From: Sapria himalayana
Lineage: Eukaryota > Streptophyta > Magnoliopsida > Malpighiales > Rafflesiaceae
Assembly: GCA_029783825.1 (NCBI GenBank)
Contig: JAREIK010012038.1
Coordinates: 1 to 64,000 of the forward strand
Length of the DNA stretch: 64,000 nucleotides
Direction of reading: 5' to 3'
Shown: positions 23,419 through 37,253 of the stretch, one piece after another
Numbering within the stretch: the first letter of the stretch is position 1
How the letters are laid out: every line of letters begins with the position of its first letter
Program-made: the position numbers and the translations under genes
The notes under the pieces: generated by a model
Databases searched by the model: none
Seen by the model: only the letters and a program-made list of their open reading frames with translations
What the model was told of the DNA's origin: nothing

Positions 23419-24232
23419 ATTTTATAAGGTAATATTTTGTTTTTTTATTACTCTTTCATCTTAGAAAATTTTGTCTACATGATTAACACATTTTCATCTT
23501 TGGTTGTCCTTTTACAGTGGAGGAAGAAAAGAGAGGATTTGTAGAAGAGATAATTAATTGGGTTTCGATTTTCGGTACTATTCTAGGGAGGACCTTTGAA
23601 ATGATTATTATCATGGTTGTTATTCGTGTTATTTTTTTTGTTATATTAAGCTGCCTAATTTTAGCAATTACTAGTATTAATTGATGCTACCAATGTTCGT
23701 GGTCATCTTTAGCTATTCCTTAATATTTTAAGTAATTGTTTAAAAAATGTAGTATTTCTATTATGGTTAACTTTCACTCGGCTAAACAAAGCCAACTTGT
23801 GAAAAAACAAAGAACCAAATTATGCACACAACTCGGTCCCATTCTATCGAACATTTCTATGCTTTTCTGCACATCAAAGCTTTTGACAAGGTAATGGAAC
23901 TCATTTGCGGTATTCAGCCTATTTGACAAAACCAAATTGGCCCAATTTGAGTTTGAAAGATATATAACTAAGGAATGATAAATGGTACAACAAAAGGTTT
24001 CTACTTGAACTAACTTGACCTATTTGAAAAAAATAAATTAAAACAAATGTCCGAACTCCATTCCACCCCGGAACCATTTTATCCTACCCAAAATATCTGA
24101 TCTCCGTCCCGTCCCATCCAGATATTTTCAACCTATGGGATGGGTCTGAATCTTCAAAAAAAAATCTCCGAACTATGGGAAGGGACTGGAGATTTGTAAT
24201 CCCCATCCCATTCCGTCCCATGAGCACCCCTA
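23419..24232 (+). other. hAT-1 copy 2 3' region and 3' subterminal zone
   Basis: Non-coding sequence after the transposase stop. The first ~600 bp have ordinary base composition and no motif I recognise. From about 24055 it carries repeated CCGTCCC, CCATCCC and GGGATGGG words, mirrored at the 5' end, and closes with the terminal repeat at 24216-24232. Copy 3 has the same region reversed (53409-54222). Confidence 0.7.
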
Positions 24233-24240
24233 GCAATGAG

Positions 24241-27200
24241 TGGGTTATATATATGTCTTATATAAAAAATAAAATAACAAACAAATTATTTTTTTATTTT
24301 TTGATATTTTCAAAGGTTAAAACCTTTGAAAATATAATAATTTATAAATTTTTTTCAAATGTGAATACAAGATTTAGTTATATTAATCATTATATTTATA
24401 TATTATATAAATTAAATATAAACAATTTTATTGATAAATATTCTAATAATAATCAAAAAATAAATTAATAATCCATTAATAATAAGATAGATATTAATTA
24501 AAATACAATTACAAAACTTAAAATTATTCATAAGCAAAGAAAAATATATTACTAAATAATAATTTTTTGTTTTTGAATTTTTTATTCTTTTAATAATTTT
24601 ATCTATATTTTTTTAATGAAAAATAATTTATATAAATTTTATTTGTCTAACTCATAATTTACTTTGTAATTAATATTTATATATAAATAAACAAATAAAT
24701 AATTAAAATGAATATTTAAAAATATAATGAAAAAAATGAGATTTATTATTTATTATTTATTATTTATTATTTAGGGATACCAGTTTAATTTAAATTAGAT
24801 CCGTCTAACTAATAATTTATTTCGTAATTAATATTTCTATAAAAATAAACTGATAAATTATTAAAATAAAAATTTAAAATTATGCTGAATATAAATTAAA
24901 ATGAGATTGAAGATTTATTATTAATGTATACCAGTTTAATAGTTTAAGTATTTAGAGGTTTTGTCGTTAGGAGTTTAGCAATTTATGTTATTAGGCTTTT
25001 AGTGGTTTATAGGTTTTATATAAAAAATTAAAATAACAAAATAATTTTCTATAATTTGTTTTCATTTTGATAGGTTATAACATTTGAAAATATAATAATA
25101 TCTACAATTTTTTGAAATGTGAATACAATATTTAGTTTTAATAATATTAATAATTATATATCATATAAATTCAATATAAACAATTTAATTGATAGATAAT
25201 ATAATATTGATCAAAAATTAAATTAATAAACTATTAATAAAAAGATAGATATTAATTAAAAAATATTTACAAAACCCAAATTGATTCAAAATTAAAGTAA
25301 AATATATTACTAGATAATAATTTTAAATTTTTAAAATTTTACTTCTTTTATCAGCGTATATATATTTTTTGATAAAAAATAAATTATTTAAATTATATTT
25401 GTCGCACTCATAATTTATTTTGTAATAAATATTTATATAAAATAAACTTATAAATAATTAAAGTGAATATTTAAAATAATAATAAATTGAAATAAAAATT
25501 AGATTTCTTAATTATTAGGTAGTATATATCAGTTTAATGGTTTATGTATTTAGGCATTACCATCCTTAGGAGTTTACTGATTTTACTGTGTATGCATTTA
25601 GTGGTTTATAGGTTTTATTTAAAAATTAAAATAACAAAATATTTATTTTTATTATTTTTTAATATTTTCAAAGGTTATAATATTATAAAATATAATAATT
25701 TTTAAATATTTTTCAAATATTAATTCAATATTTAGTTATAATAATCATTATATTTATATATCATATAAATTCAATATAAACAATATTATTGATATAAATT
25801 CTAAAAATGATCAAAAAATAAATTAATAATCTATTATTAATAAGATAGATATCAATTAAAATATAATAAAAAAACCTAAAATAATTCAGAAGAAATCATG
25901 AAAATTTTTTAATTAATTTATTTTTAAAAAGTTGAATAATAAGATAATAATCATGAATATATTACTATATAATAATCTTGAATATATTATTAATACATAA
26001 TATTATTAATTTATTATTAATATCTTATTAATAATATTATTAAAAAGTTTATTATTAATAGATATCTATTATTAATTTATTATTAATAAGATAGTAATCA
26101 TGAATATATTACTATATAATAATTTGTTGTTTTGAAATTTTTTTTTCTTTTAAAAAATTTATCCATATTTGTTGATGAAAATTAATTTATATAAATTATG
26201 TTTGTCTAACTCATAATTTATTTTTTAATTAATATTTATATAAAAATAAACAAATAAATAATTAAAATGAATATTTAAAATTATAATGAAAAAAATAATA
26301 TTGAGATTTATTCTTTATTATTTTGGGTATACCAGTCTAATTTAAATTAGATCTGTCTCACTAATAATTTATTTTGTAATTAATATTTCTATAAAAATAA
26401 ACTGATAAATATTTAAAATAAAAATTTAAAATTATACTGAATAAAAATTAAAATGAGATTTAAGAATTATTATTAATGTATACAAGTTTAATATTTTAAG
26501 TATTTAGAGGTTTTTTGGTTTATGACTTTAGCGATTTATGTTTGTAGGCATTTAGTTGTTTATAGATTTATTTAAACAATGAAATAACAAAAAAATTATT
26601 TTTGATATTTTTTCACATTTTCAAAGGTTATAACCTTTGAAAATATAATAATTTTAAAATTTTTTAAAAATGCGAATACAATATTTAGTAATAATAATCA
26701 TTATAATTATATATAAAATAAACTAAATATAAACAATTTTATTGATAGATATGATATCAATTATAAAAAAATAAATTAATATGCTATTATTAATATGATA
26801 GATATAAATTAAAATAATATTTCAAAACATAAAAATATTCAAAATCCAAGTAAAATCTATTACCTAATAATAAATTTTTTTTAGTTTTTTCTTCTTTTTA
26901 TAAGCTTATATTTTTTTGATGAAAAATAAATTATTTAAATTATATTTGTATCACTCATAATTTATTTTTTAATTAATATTTTAATAAATTATTTAAATTA
27001 TATTTAAGGTTTAAGTGTTTAAAGGTTTAAATATTTTGGGGCTTTTGTGTTTAGAAGTTTAGAGGTTTAAGTATTTAGGCATTTAGTGGGTTATAAGTTT
27101 TATTTAAGCAATGATATAACAAAAAATTTATTTTTATTATTTTTTTAATTTTTGAATGTTATAACCTTTGAAAATATAATAATTTTTAAATTTTTTTCGA

Positions 27201-30200
27201 ATGTAAATATAATATTTAGTTATGATAATCTTAAGAATTATAAGTCATTAAAATTCAATATAAATAATTACATTGCTAGATATTATAATAATGATCAAAA
27301 AAAATTTAATAAACTATTATTAATTAGATAGATATTATTTAAAATATATTTGCAAAATCTAAATTTATTCAAAATCAAAGAAAAATATATTACTTAATAA
27401 TAAATTTTTTAAAGTTTTGCTTTTTTTATAACTTTATATTTTTGTTATTATAAATAAATTATTTAAATTAATTTATCTTACTCATAATTTATTTTGTAAT
27501 TTATAATTTTATAATAATAAACTAATAAATAATTAAAATAATAATTTAAAATTATAATGAATACAAATAAAATTGAGATTTATTATTTATTATTCAAGAT
27601 ATACTGGTTTAATGGTTTAAGTATTTAGGTGTTATTGGGTTTAGGAGTTAAGTGATTTAAGTGTTTAGACCTTCAATGATTTATAGTTATTATCTAAAGA
27701 ATTAAAAAACAAAAAATTTAAATTTTTGAATTTTTTTAATTTTTGAAGGTTGTAACCTTTGAAAATATAATAATTTTAAATTTTTTTAAATGTGAATATA
27801 ATATTTAGTTATATATAATGTAAACTAAATATAAATAATTTTTTTAATAGATATTATAATAATGATTAATAAATAAATTAATAAACTAGTATTAATAAGA
27901 ATGATATAAATTAAAATATAATTGTAGAATCTAAAATGATTCAAAATCAAAATAAGATATATTAATAAATAATAATTTATTATTTTACCAATTTTGCCTC
28001 ATTTTATAAGCATATATTTTTTTTGATGAAAAATAAATTATTTAAATTATATCTATCTCACTAATAATTTATTTTGTAATTAATATTTCGATAAAAATAA
28101 ATTGATAAATAATTAAAATGAATATTTAAAATTATAATGAATACTAATAAAAAGAGATTTATATTTTATTATTTAGGGTATACCTATTTAATGGTTTATG
28201 TTTTTTTTGGTTTTGGGGCTAAGAAGTTTATTGATTTATATGTTTGCACATTTAGGATTTTATAGGCTTTATTTAATCAAAGAAATAAAAAAAAATTATT
28301 TTTATGAATTTTTGTGATTATCAAAGGTTATTACCTTTGAAGATATAATAATTTTTTTTAATATTTCTAAAATATGAATGCAATACTTAGTTATAATAAT
28401 CTTAATAATTATTTTTGATGTAAATTTAATATAAAAAATTTTATTAATATATTATTATAATGATCGAAAAATAAATTAATAAACTATTATTAATAAGATA
28501 GATATTAATTAAAATATATTTGTAGAACCCAAAATTTTTCAAAATCAAAGTAAATTATATTACTAAATAAAATTTTAAATTTTTGAAATTTTGTTTATTT
28601 TTATAAGCTTATTTTTTTTTTCATAACAAATAATATATTTAAATTATTTGTCTCACTAATAATTTATTTTGTAATTAATATTTCTATAAAAATAAACTGA
28701 TAAATAATTAAAATGAAAATTTATAATTATAATGAATACTAATAAAAAAGAAATTTATTATTTATTATTTAGAGTATACTAATTTAAAGGCTTTTGTATA
28801 TATGGGCTTCGGGGTTTAGGAGTTTAGTCATTAAGAATTTAGGTATTTTGTGGTTTATAAATTTTATTTAAAAAATTTAATAACAAAAAATTTATTTTTT
28901 TATTTTTTCTTATCTTTAAAGATTATAATCTTTAAAAACTTAATAATTTTTAAATTTTTTTAAAATATGAAAATATTATTTTGTTATAATAATCTAAATA
29001 ATTATATATTATGTAAATTCAATAGAAATAATTTTTTTATAGATATTATGATGACGATAATAAAATAAATTAATATACTATTATTAATAAGATAGATATT
29101 AAATAAAATTTATTAGCAAAACCTAAAATGATTCAATATCAAAGTAAAATATATTAATAAGATAGATATTAAATAAAATTATTATTAATAAGATAAAATA
29201 TACAGGTTTAAAATATTCTATATTTAGGAGTTTTGGGATTTAAGAATTTAGTGATATAAATGTTTAGACATTTAGTAGTTCATAGGTTTTATTTAAAAAA
29301 TAAAATAACAAAAAAAAATTTTTTTGTTATTTGTTCTCATTTTTAACCTTTGAAACTATAACAATTTTTAAATTTTTTTTAAATGTGAATACTATATATA
29401 GTTATGATAATCTTAATAATTATATATCAAATAAATTCAATATAAACAATTATATTGATATATATTATAATAATGATCATACAAAAGATATATAAACAAT
29501 TATTAATAAGATAATTATTGTTTAAAATATATTTACAAAACCTAAAATCATTCAAAATCAAAGTGAAATATTTTACTAAATATTAATTTTAATTTTTTAA
29601 ATTTTTGTATCCATTTATAAGCTTAAATATTTTTTGATGAAAAATAAATTATTTAAATTATATTTGTCTAGCTATTAATTTATTTTTTTAATTTATATTT
29701 CTATAAAAATAAACTAATAATTGATTAAAATGTATATATAAAATTATAATGAATACTAATAAAAATGAGATTTATTATTTATTATTTCGAGTATACCTAT
29801 TTAATGGTTTAAGTTTATTGTGGTTTTGGGGTTAATGAGTATATTGATTTATATGTTTACACATTTAAATGTTTATAGGTTTTATTTAACCAATGAAATA
29901 ACAAAAAATTTATTTTTATGAAATTTCGTGATTTTCAAAGGTTATAACCTTTAAATATATAATAATTTTTTAATAGTTCTAAAATCTGAATATAATACTT
30001 AGTTATAATAATCATAATAATTATATTTGATGTGAATTCAACAAAAAAAATTTTATTAATATATATTATTTCGATGATCAAAAAATATATTAATAAACTA
30101 TTATTAATAAGATAGATATTAATTAAAATATATTTGCAAAACCCAAAATAATTCAAAATCAAAGTAAATTATATTACTAACTAAAATTTTAAAATTTTGA

Positions 30201-33200
30201 AATTTTGTTCTTTTTATAAGCTTATATTTTTTTTAATAAAAAATAATTTATTTAAATTATATATGTCTCACTCATTTTTATTTTGTAATTAATATTTCTA
30301 TAAAAATAAACTAAAAAATAATTAAAATGAATATTTAAAATTATAATGAATACAAATAAAAATGAGATTTATTACTTATTATTTAGGTTATATAGGTTTA
30401 ATGGTTTGAGTATTTAGGGGGTTTAGGGGTTTAGGATATTAGAGATTTAAATGTTTAGGCATTTAGTGGTTTATAAGTTATATTTAAATAATAAAATAAT
30501 AATAAAAAAATTTTGTTATTTTTTATCATTTTTGAAGGTTATAATCTTTCAAAATATAATAATTTTTAAATTTTTTTCAAATGTAAATATAATATTTAGT
30601 TATAATAATCTTAATAATTATATGACATTTAAATTCAATATAAGTAATTTTATTGTTAGATATTATAAAATTAATAAAATAATAAATTAATAAACTATTC
30701 TTAATAAGATTGATAGCAATTAAAATATAATTGCAAAACTTATATATAATGATTCAAAATCAAAGTAAAATATATTACTAAATAATAATTTTTTATTTTT
30801 AAATTATTACATCTTTTTATAAGCTTATATTTTTTCTTTGAATAAAAATAAATTATTAAAATTAAAGTTGTCTCGCCTATTATTTATTTTGTAATTAATA
30901 TTTCTAGTAAATATTAACTAATAATTAATTAAAATGAATATTAAAAATTATAATGAATACAAATTAAAATGAGATTTATGATTTATTATATGTGGTATCC
31001 CAGTTTAATGGTTTTATTATTTAGGAGTTTTGTCATTTAGAAGTTTATCAATTTATGTTTTTAAGTATTTAGTGGTTTATAGGTTTTATTTATATAATAA
31101 AAATAAAAATTTTTTTTTTAGATTTTTTCAGATATTCAAAGTTTAAAACCATTAAAAATAAAATAATTTTTAAAATTTTTTGAAATATGAATACCATTTA
31201 TAATTATATTAATCTTACTAATTATATATCATATAAATTAAATATAAACAATTTTAATGATAGATAGTTTAATAATAATCAAAAATTAAATTAATAAACT
31301 ATTATTAATAATATAAATATTAATTAAAATATATTTACATAACACAAAATGATTCAAAATCAAATTAAAATATATTACTAAATAATAATATTTAATTTTT
31401 AAATTTGTCCTTCTTTTTATAAGCTTATATTTTTTATGATTAAAAATAAATTATTTAAATAATATTTGTCATACTAGAAATTTATTTTGTAATTAATTTT
31501 TCTAAATAATTAAACTATAAATAATCAAAATGAATATTTAAAATTATAATAAATAGAAATAAAAATGAGATTTATTATTTATTAAGTAGTATATAGATGT
31601 TAAAATGTTTATGTATTTATGGGTTTCGGGGTTTATGAGCTTACTAATTTAAGTAAGTAAGCATTTATTTATAATAATAATTATAAATATATCATATAAA
31701 TTCAATATAAACAATTTTATTGATAGATATTTTAATAATTATCAAAAAATAAATTAAAAATCTATTATGAATAAGATTCATATTACTTAAAATAGAATAT
31801 CAAAACCTAAAATGATTTAAAATCAAAGCAAAATATATTACTAAATAATAATTATTTGTTTTTAATTTTTTATTCTTTTTATAAGCTTATCAATTTTTTG
31901 ATGAAAAATAATTTTTATAAATTATATTTTTAACTTATAATTTATATATAATTAATGCATATATAAAAATAAAAAACTAAACAATCAAAATAATTTTTTT
32001 AAATTATAATGAAAACAAATAAAAATGAAATTTATTAATTTTTATTTAGGGTATACCGGTTTAAAGGATTATCTATATAGGGGTATCGGGATTTTATAGT
32101 TTAGTGATCTAAATGCTTTGGCATTTAGAGGTATATAGATTTTATTTATACAATAGAATAACAAAGAAAAAATATTCTTTTTTATTTTTTCACATTTTCA
32201 AAGGTTATAACCTTTCAAAATATAATAATTTTAAAATTTTTTTCAAAAGTAAATACAATATTTAGTTATAATAATCATTATTTTTATATATCATATAAAT
32301 TCAATATAAACATTTTTTAGATAAATATTCTAATACTAATGAAAAAATAACTTAATAATCTATTATTAATAAGATAGATATCAATTAAAATATATTTACA
32401 AAACATAAAATGATTCAGAAGCAAAGCAAAATATATTACTATATAATAATTTTTTTGTTTAGAAATTTTATTTTCTTTTAAAAAGTTTCTCTATAATTTT
32501 TTGATGAAAAATAATTTATATAAATTATATTTGCGTAACAGATAAATTATTTTGTAATTAATATTTATATAAAAATAAACAAATAAATAATTAAAATGAA
32601 TATTTAAAATTATAATTTAAAAAATTAAATTTATTATTTATTATTTAGGGTATACCGGTCTAAATTTTTACTTCTTTTATAAGTGTATATATTTTTTTTG
32701 ATTAAAAATAAATTATTTAAATTATATTTGTCACACTCATAATTTAATTTATAATAAAAATTTCTATAAAAATAAACTATTAAATAATTAAAATGAATCT
32801 ATAGACTATAATAAATAGAAATTAAAATTAGATTTATTAATTATTATGTATTATATAGCAGTTTAATGGTTTATGTATATAGGTATTATGGGGTTTAGGT
32901 CTTTATTGATTTAATTTTTTATGCATTTAGTGGTTTATTGGTTTTATTCAAAAAATAAAATAACAAAACATTTATTTTTATTATTTTTTGATATTTTCAA
33001 AGGTTATAACCTTTGAAAATATAATAATTTTTAAATTTTTTTCAAAAGTGAATTCAATATTTAGTTATAATAATCAATATATTTATATATCATATTTCAA
33101 AATAAACAATTTTAGTGATAAATATTCTAATAATGATCAAAAAATAAATTAATAATCTATTATTAATAAAATAGATATCAATTAAAATTTAATTACAAAA

Positions 33201-34905
33201 CATAAAATGATTCATATGCAAAGCAAAATATAATAATTTTTTGTTTTGACTTTTTTTTTATTTTAAAAAGTTTATCTATATTTTTTTGATTAAAAATAAT
33301 TTACATGAATTATATTTGTCTAACTCATAATTTATTTTTTAATTAATATTTATATAAAAATAAAAAATTAATAATTAAAATGAATATTAAAAACAATAAT
33401 GAAAAAAAAATGAGATTTATTATTTTTATTTATGCTATACTATTTTAATTTAAGTTATATCTGTCTCACTAATTATTTATTTTGTAATTAATATTTCTAT
33501 AAAAATAAACTAATAAATAATTAAAGTAAAAATTTAAATTTATAGTGAATAAAAATTAAAATGAGATTTATGATTTATTATTAATGTATACGAGTTTAAA
33601 GGTTTAAATATTTTGAGTTTTTGTCATTTAGGAGTTTAGCGATTTATGTTTTTAGGCATTTAGTGATTTATAGGTTTTATTTAAACAATAAAATAACATA
33701 AAAAGATTGTAATTCTTTGTCATTTTCAAATGTTATAACCTTTGAAAATTTAATGATATTTAAAATTTTTTGAAATTTGAATATGATATTTAGTTATAAT
33801 ATTTTTAATAAATCTCTATCAGATAAAATAAATATAAACAATTTTATTGATAGATATTATAATAATGATCAAAAAATAATTTAATAAACTATTTATAATA
33901 AGATAGATATTAATTAAAAAATATTCACAAAACCCTAATTGATCAAAATTAAAGTAAAATATATTAGTTGATAATAAATTTTAATTTTTAATAATACTTC
34001 TTTTATACTTCTTTTAAAAGCGTATATATATATATATATTGATTAAAAATAAATTATTTAAATTATATGTGTCGCACTCATAATTTATTTTGTAATAAAA
34101 ATTTATATAAAAATAAACTAATAAATAATTAAAATGAATATTTAAAATAATAATAAATTGAAATAAAATTCAATTTATTAATTATTAAGTAGTATATATT
34201 GGTATAATGGTTTATGTATTTAAGCATTACGGGGATTAGAAGTTTACTGATATAACTGTGTATGCATTTAGTGGTTTATAGATTTTATTTAAAAAATAAA
34301 ATAACATAAAATTTATTTTTATTATTTTTTCTCATTTTTTAAGGCTATAACCTTTGAAAATATAATAATTTTTAAATTTTTTTTAAAAGTGAATTCAATA
34401 TTTAGTTATAATAATAATTATATTTATATATCATATAAATTGAATATAAACTATTTTATTGATAAATATTTTAATAATGATCAAAAAATAAATTAATAAT
34501 CTATTATTAATAAGATAGATATCAATTATAATATAATTACAAAACCTAAAATGATTCAGAAGCAAAGCAAAATATATTACTATATAATAATTTTTTGTTT
34601 TGAAATTTTTTTTTCTTTTAAAAACTATATCTATATTATTTTGATGAAAAATAATTTATATAAATTATATTTGTGTAACTCATAATTTATTTTGTAATTA
34701 ATATTTATATAAAAATAAACAAATAAAAAATTAAATTTGAATATTTAAAATTAAAATGAAAAAAAAATGAGATTTATTCTTTATTATTTAGGATATACCA
34801 GTTTTATTTAAATTAGATATATCTCACTAATAATTTATTTTGTAATTAATATTTCTATAAAAATAAATTGATAAATAATTAAAATTATACTAAATAATTA
34901 AAATA
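24241..34905 (+). repeat. AT-rich satellite array, forward block 3
   Basis: About 17 monomers; headers near 24920, 25530, 26480, 27000, 27590, 28175, 28760, 29205, 29795, 30380, 30990, 31590, 32050, 32860, 33580, 34200 and 34790. Types at 29795-32050 (forms GAGTATACC, GGTTATATAGG, GTGGTATCCC, then the two forms seen at 128 and 740) continue the order seen at 13270-14470 and 128-740. Deletion-type short monomers start near 24783, 26331, 33447 and 34797. One monomer near 29150-29205 is shortened and has a duplicated ATTAATAAGATAGATATTAAATAAAAT. No gene seen. Confidence 0.9.
25920..26125. repeat. Locally rearranged satellite segment with direct and inverted repeats
   Basis: The stretch AATCATGAATATATTACTATATAATAA, preceded by AATAAGATA, occurs at about 25938-25976 and again at 26085-26123. 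Between them are stacked inverted copies of TATTAATTTATTATTAATA and AATAATATTATTAA. Other monomers have only one copy and none of the inverted filler. Confidence 0.75.
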
Positions 34906-35084
34906 ATTTATTTTGTTTCTCTCTCAACACTAGAATCATTGCTAAACTCTAACCAAAATAATTAGAGCTTTTACTTTATCTCTATTATATCTCATCATAT
35001 TTGATGTTGAATCACTGGGCTATCAAAGGTAATTTGACTCATGTACGCTAACAGACTAAACCATATTTGTACCCCTATGTGTTG

Positions 35085-35202
35085 AAATAGCTAGTTGTTG
35101 AGGATGCTATTTATATTGATAATTGTAATTTCTTATAAAATATCTCTCATGCACACACTCGAAGCAATTTAAAAAAAATTGCTTCTAAAAAACTAGCTAT
35201 TT
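35085..35202. repeat. Nested inverted repeats
   Basis: AAATAGCTAGTT (35085-35096) pairs exactly with AACTAGCTATTT (35191-35202). Inside lies a second perfect hairpin: GAAGCAATTT (35161-35170), 5 A loop, AAATTGCTTC (35176-35185). It resembles a small foldback element or a hairpin-forming spacer; no target duplication was found. Confidence 0.75.
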
Positions 35203-35459
35203 AACAGACTAAAAACATAGTTCACCTCTAAAAAAATAACCACTTTGTAGCTTAATAGAACAAACTAGCCCCTGGGCAGTTTTAGCAGGTCAAGAAGTAT
35301 GCGCTCTCTTTCAATCAATAATCAAAAAATTTATTTTATTGGCATGTCTAAGCCTTTTTTTATATCCCCATGGATATGAAAAGTATCATTTCTTTCTTTT
35401 TATATTAAATGAGTTATGTATACAAGCTTATAATACCCAAAAAGGTGTGAATGAATCAT

Positions 35460-35995
35460 ATTCAAATGTATAAAAGGTTTTAATCATTGCTCAGAAGATT
35501 AGTTTTGCATATTGACACTTAATGTCACAAATCAAAGGAAAAAGCCATAGTGATATTTCCAGTCCCATGAATTTTAGCTATAGAAAGTTATAAATAGTAG
35601 TACTCGAGCTTTAACTATTTCTACGCCAATGACTTTTGCTCTTGAGGAATGTCCAAAGTTACAATCATTCCTAGTGCAATGACTTTGCAATATAAAGATA
35701 AAATGCACAAGCTATGGTCATATCCAATACTGTGACCTAGTATTATAGTGATTAAATATGTAATCATGATCATTCTTAGTGCCATAACAATATGTTCAAC
35801 AGAGAGACACAAGTTATGGCATATTCTCATTGATATGATTTTGTGTTCTAGAGACAAAATATACAATCATGACCATTGCTAATGCTATAATAATCTAAAG
35901 CAAGAAATAGACTGTATCCATAACTCACCCCTTGAGTCATGACTTTGTGTTACATATACAAAAATATAAATCTGTGACATTCCTAAAAGTTGTGA
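35460..35995 (+). repeat. Degenerate ~52-bp minisatellite (~10 units)
   Basis: Units of about 50-53 bp, recognisable by a core resembling CATTCCTAGTGCAATGACTTT. Cores fall near 35483, 35564, 35613, 35667, 35771, 35874 and 35975; alternate units are more alike, giving a secondary period near 104. Units share words such as CAATCATGACCATT, CACAAG(C/T)TATGG and TGACTTTGTGTT. An open frame on the minus strand here (35866-35621) is a by-product of the repeat. Confidence 0.65.
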
Positions 35996-36049
35996 ATTTC
36001 AAATAAAATTTAACACTTAGTCATTTGATTATAAAAGTGCAAAACATGA

Positions 36050-36126
36050 GATTTAGGATTTAGGGTTTATGGATTAGGGTTATAGTTTATGGTTTAAGGT
36101 TTATGATTTAAAGTTTAGGGTTTATG
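36050..36126 (+). repeat. Interstitial telomere-like tract
   Basis: About eleven tandem degenerate versions of the plant telomere heptamer TTTAGGG: GATTTAGGATTTAGGG, then TTTATGG, ATTAGGG, TTATAG, TTTATGG, TTTAAGG, TTTATGA, TTTAAAG, TTTAGGG. It is cleaner than the telomere-like headers in the satellite and directly precedes a poly(T) run. Confidence 0.7.
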
Positions 36127-37253
36127 TTTTTTTTTTGTTTTTTTTTGGAAAATACACACTTTATTTCTCATTTAGGCACACAACTTACAAGAAACTAAAA
36201 GGCTGACTAATTTAGGCCAGCCCACCAAATCCTATGCACCATAATGATTCTATGGATAAAATACATAAAAAAACATAATGCCTAATAATTCCAAGCGTAC
36301 AAATACAACTAAAATCACCTGGCATTCCCGGACTTCAGAGTTGGCATTGAGTCATTATGTGTACTACTTCCTTTCCATTCGGATTTGTCCAAGCCTTTTG
36401 GAGGAACCTGAATGATGCATCATATTAAAACTATGCAAATATAAGATTGTGTATTTGTGTGACAAGCAGCATCAAGCATTTGCCTATGTCACTGCTATGC
36501 AATGGAATACATGTAAAACTGAATACGCATAAATCCAAAGTCCATATCAACGACACTTTGTAAATTCATTCACACCTCTGAATTCAACATTCTTTTGCAA
36601 CAATGATCGTCAAAAGAGTATCACTTCGGTTAGAATGCTTCCTTTTCGAGCTCCAAGAAGTGATTGTATGTTACACCGACAAAATATCAAAAAATATGCA
36701 AAGATCGGTGTGCATGTTTGATGAGGTCCATCTCATAGTCCAATTATCTATGCATACAACCAAGCTAGAATACAAGTAAAATTACATAATGCTATAAAGA
36801 TGGGTCTTCTGCTCAGGCGAGTGTAGCATTGCCTAATGTGTATTTACGAAATGCATTAGTGGGCCCCACCTAGAGATACTAATGCCTCCAGTTGCCCTCA
36901 TTGCATGATACATAGAGAACAGACAAGATTGTGTGTGTGAGTATGTAATGATCCGTCTCTACAAGTACATGGTGCATACAAAGTCCAAAATACAAATAAG
37001 ACTACAAACATAAACTACAAGTTTGAATCTTTCGCTCCCGTGTGGCTAGTCTGGACACCATTGCTTACTGTCCCTACTTGGTGATGCTTTGGATTTTGTC
37101 GGCTTTCCAATTAATCATGGATTACATGCTACTCCTGTTGGGCGATGGTTGGGTGGTCCTCTATGCTGCCTGATACGACTAGTGGGACCCACTTATAGCT
37201 ACTCCTAGGTTTACTCCCGACCACTTTGCTCGGTCTCATCAGTTGTCTGAATG
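36127..37253 (-). other. Retroposon-like segment with poly(A) end (unidentified)
   Basis: Read on the minus strand, the segment ends with AATAAA (36165-36160), 13 bases, then about 20 A residues broken by one C. That is the signature of a reverse-transcribed, polyadenylated transcript. The body has ordinary plant composition and no open frame of useful length. Two diverged stretches (about 36750-36900 and 36965-37215) share ordered motifs, such as GCATACAA, AATACAA(G/A)TAA and TAGTGGG(C/A)CCCAC, so it may contain an old internal duplication. It might be a 3' untranslated region of a LINE or a processed host transcript; I cannot tell which, and no flanking duplication was found. Confidence 0.4.

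Larger units (their letters stand above)
20533..24232 (+). mobile_element. hAT-family DNA transposon hAT-1, copy 2 (full length, 3.7 kb)
   Basis: The reference copy for this family in the window, with both ends present. Its parts are: 5' terminal repeat; subterminal zone rich in CCGACCCG, CCCGTCCC and GGGATGG (to about 20720); (TA)n near 20733-20750; a leader to 21128; a transposase remnant 21129-23418; a 3' region 23419-24232 ending in a second subterminal zone and the terminal repeat (reverse complement TAGGGGTGCTCATGGGA). The satellite on both sides is in the same phase, as expected of a simple insertion. The transposase has several stops and frameshifts, so the element is not autonomous. 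Confidence 0.88.
34912..37253. other. Non-satellite insertion of 2.3 kb
   Basis: Sequence with ordinary complexity that interrupts the satellite. The flanking satellite on both sides is at the same place in the monomer (ATAAACT.ATAAATAATTAAAAT), so this is an insertion rather than an array boundary. No long reading frame, terminal inverted repeat or long terminal repeat is visible. Sub-parts are listed separately: a hairpin region, a ~52-bp degenerate tandem repeat, a telomere-like tract and a part with a retroposon-like end. The first ~170 bp (34912-35080) and 35203-35459 hold nothing I recognise. Confidence 0.8.

Noticed and set aside
35621..35866. 81-codon minus-strand frame
   Set aside because: Product of the ~52-bp tandem repeat; no recognisable domain.
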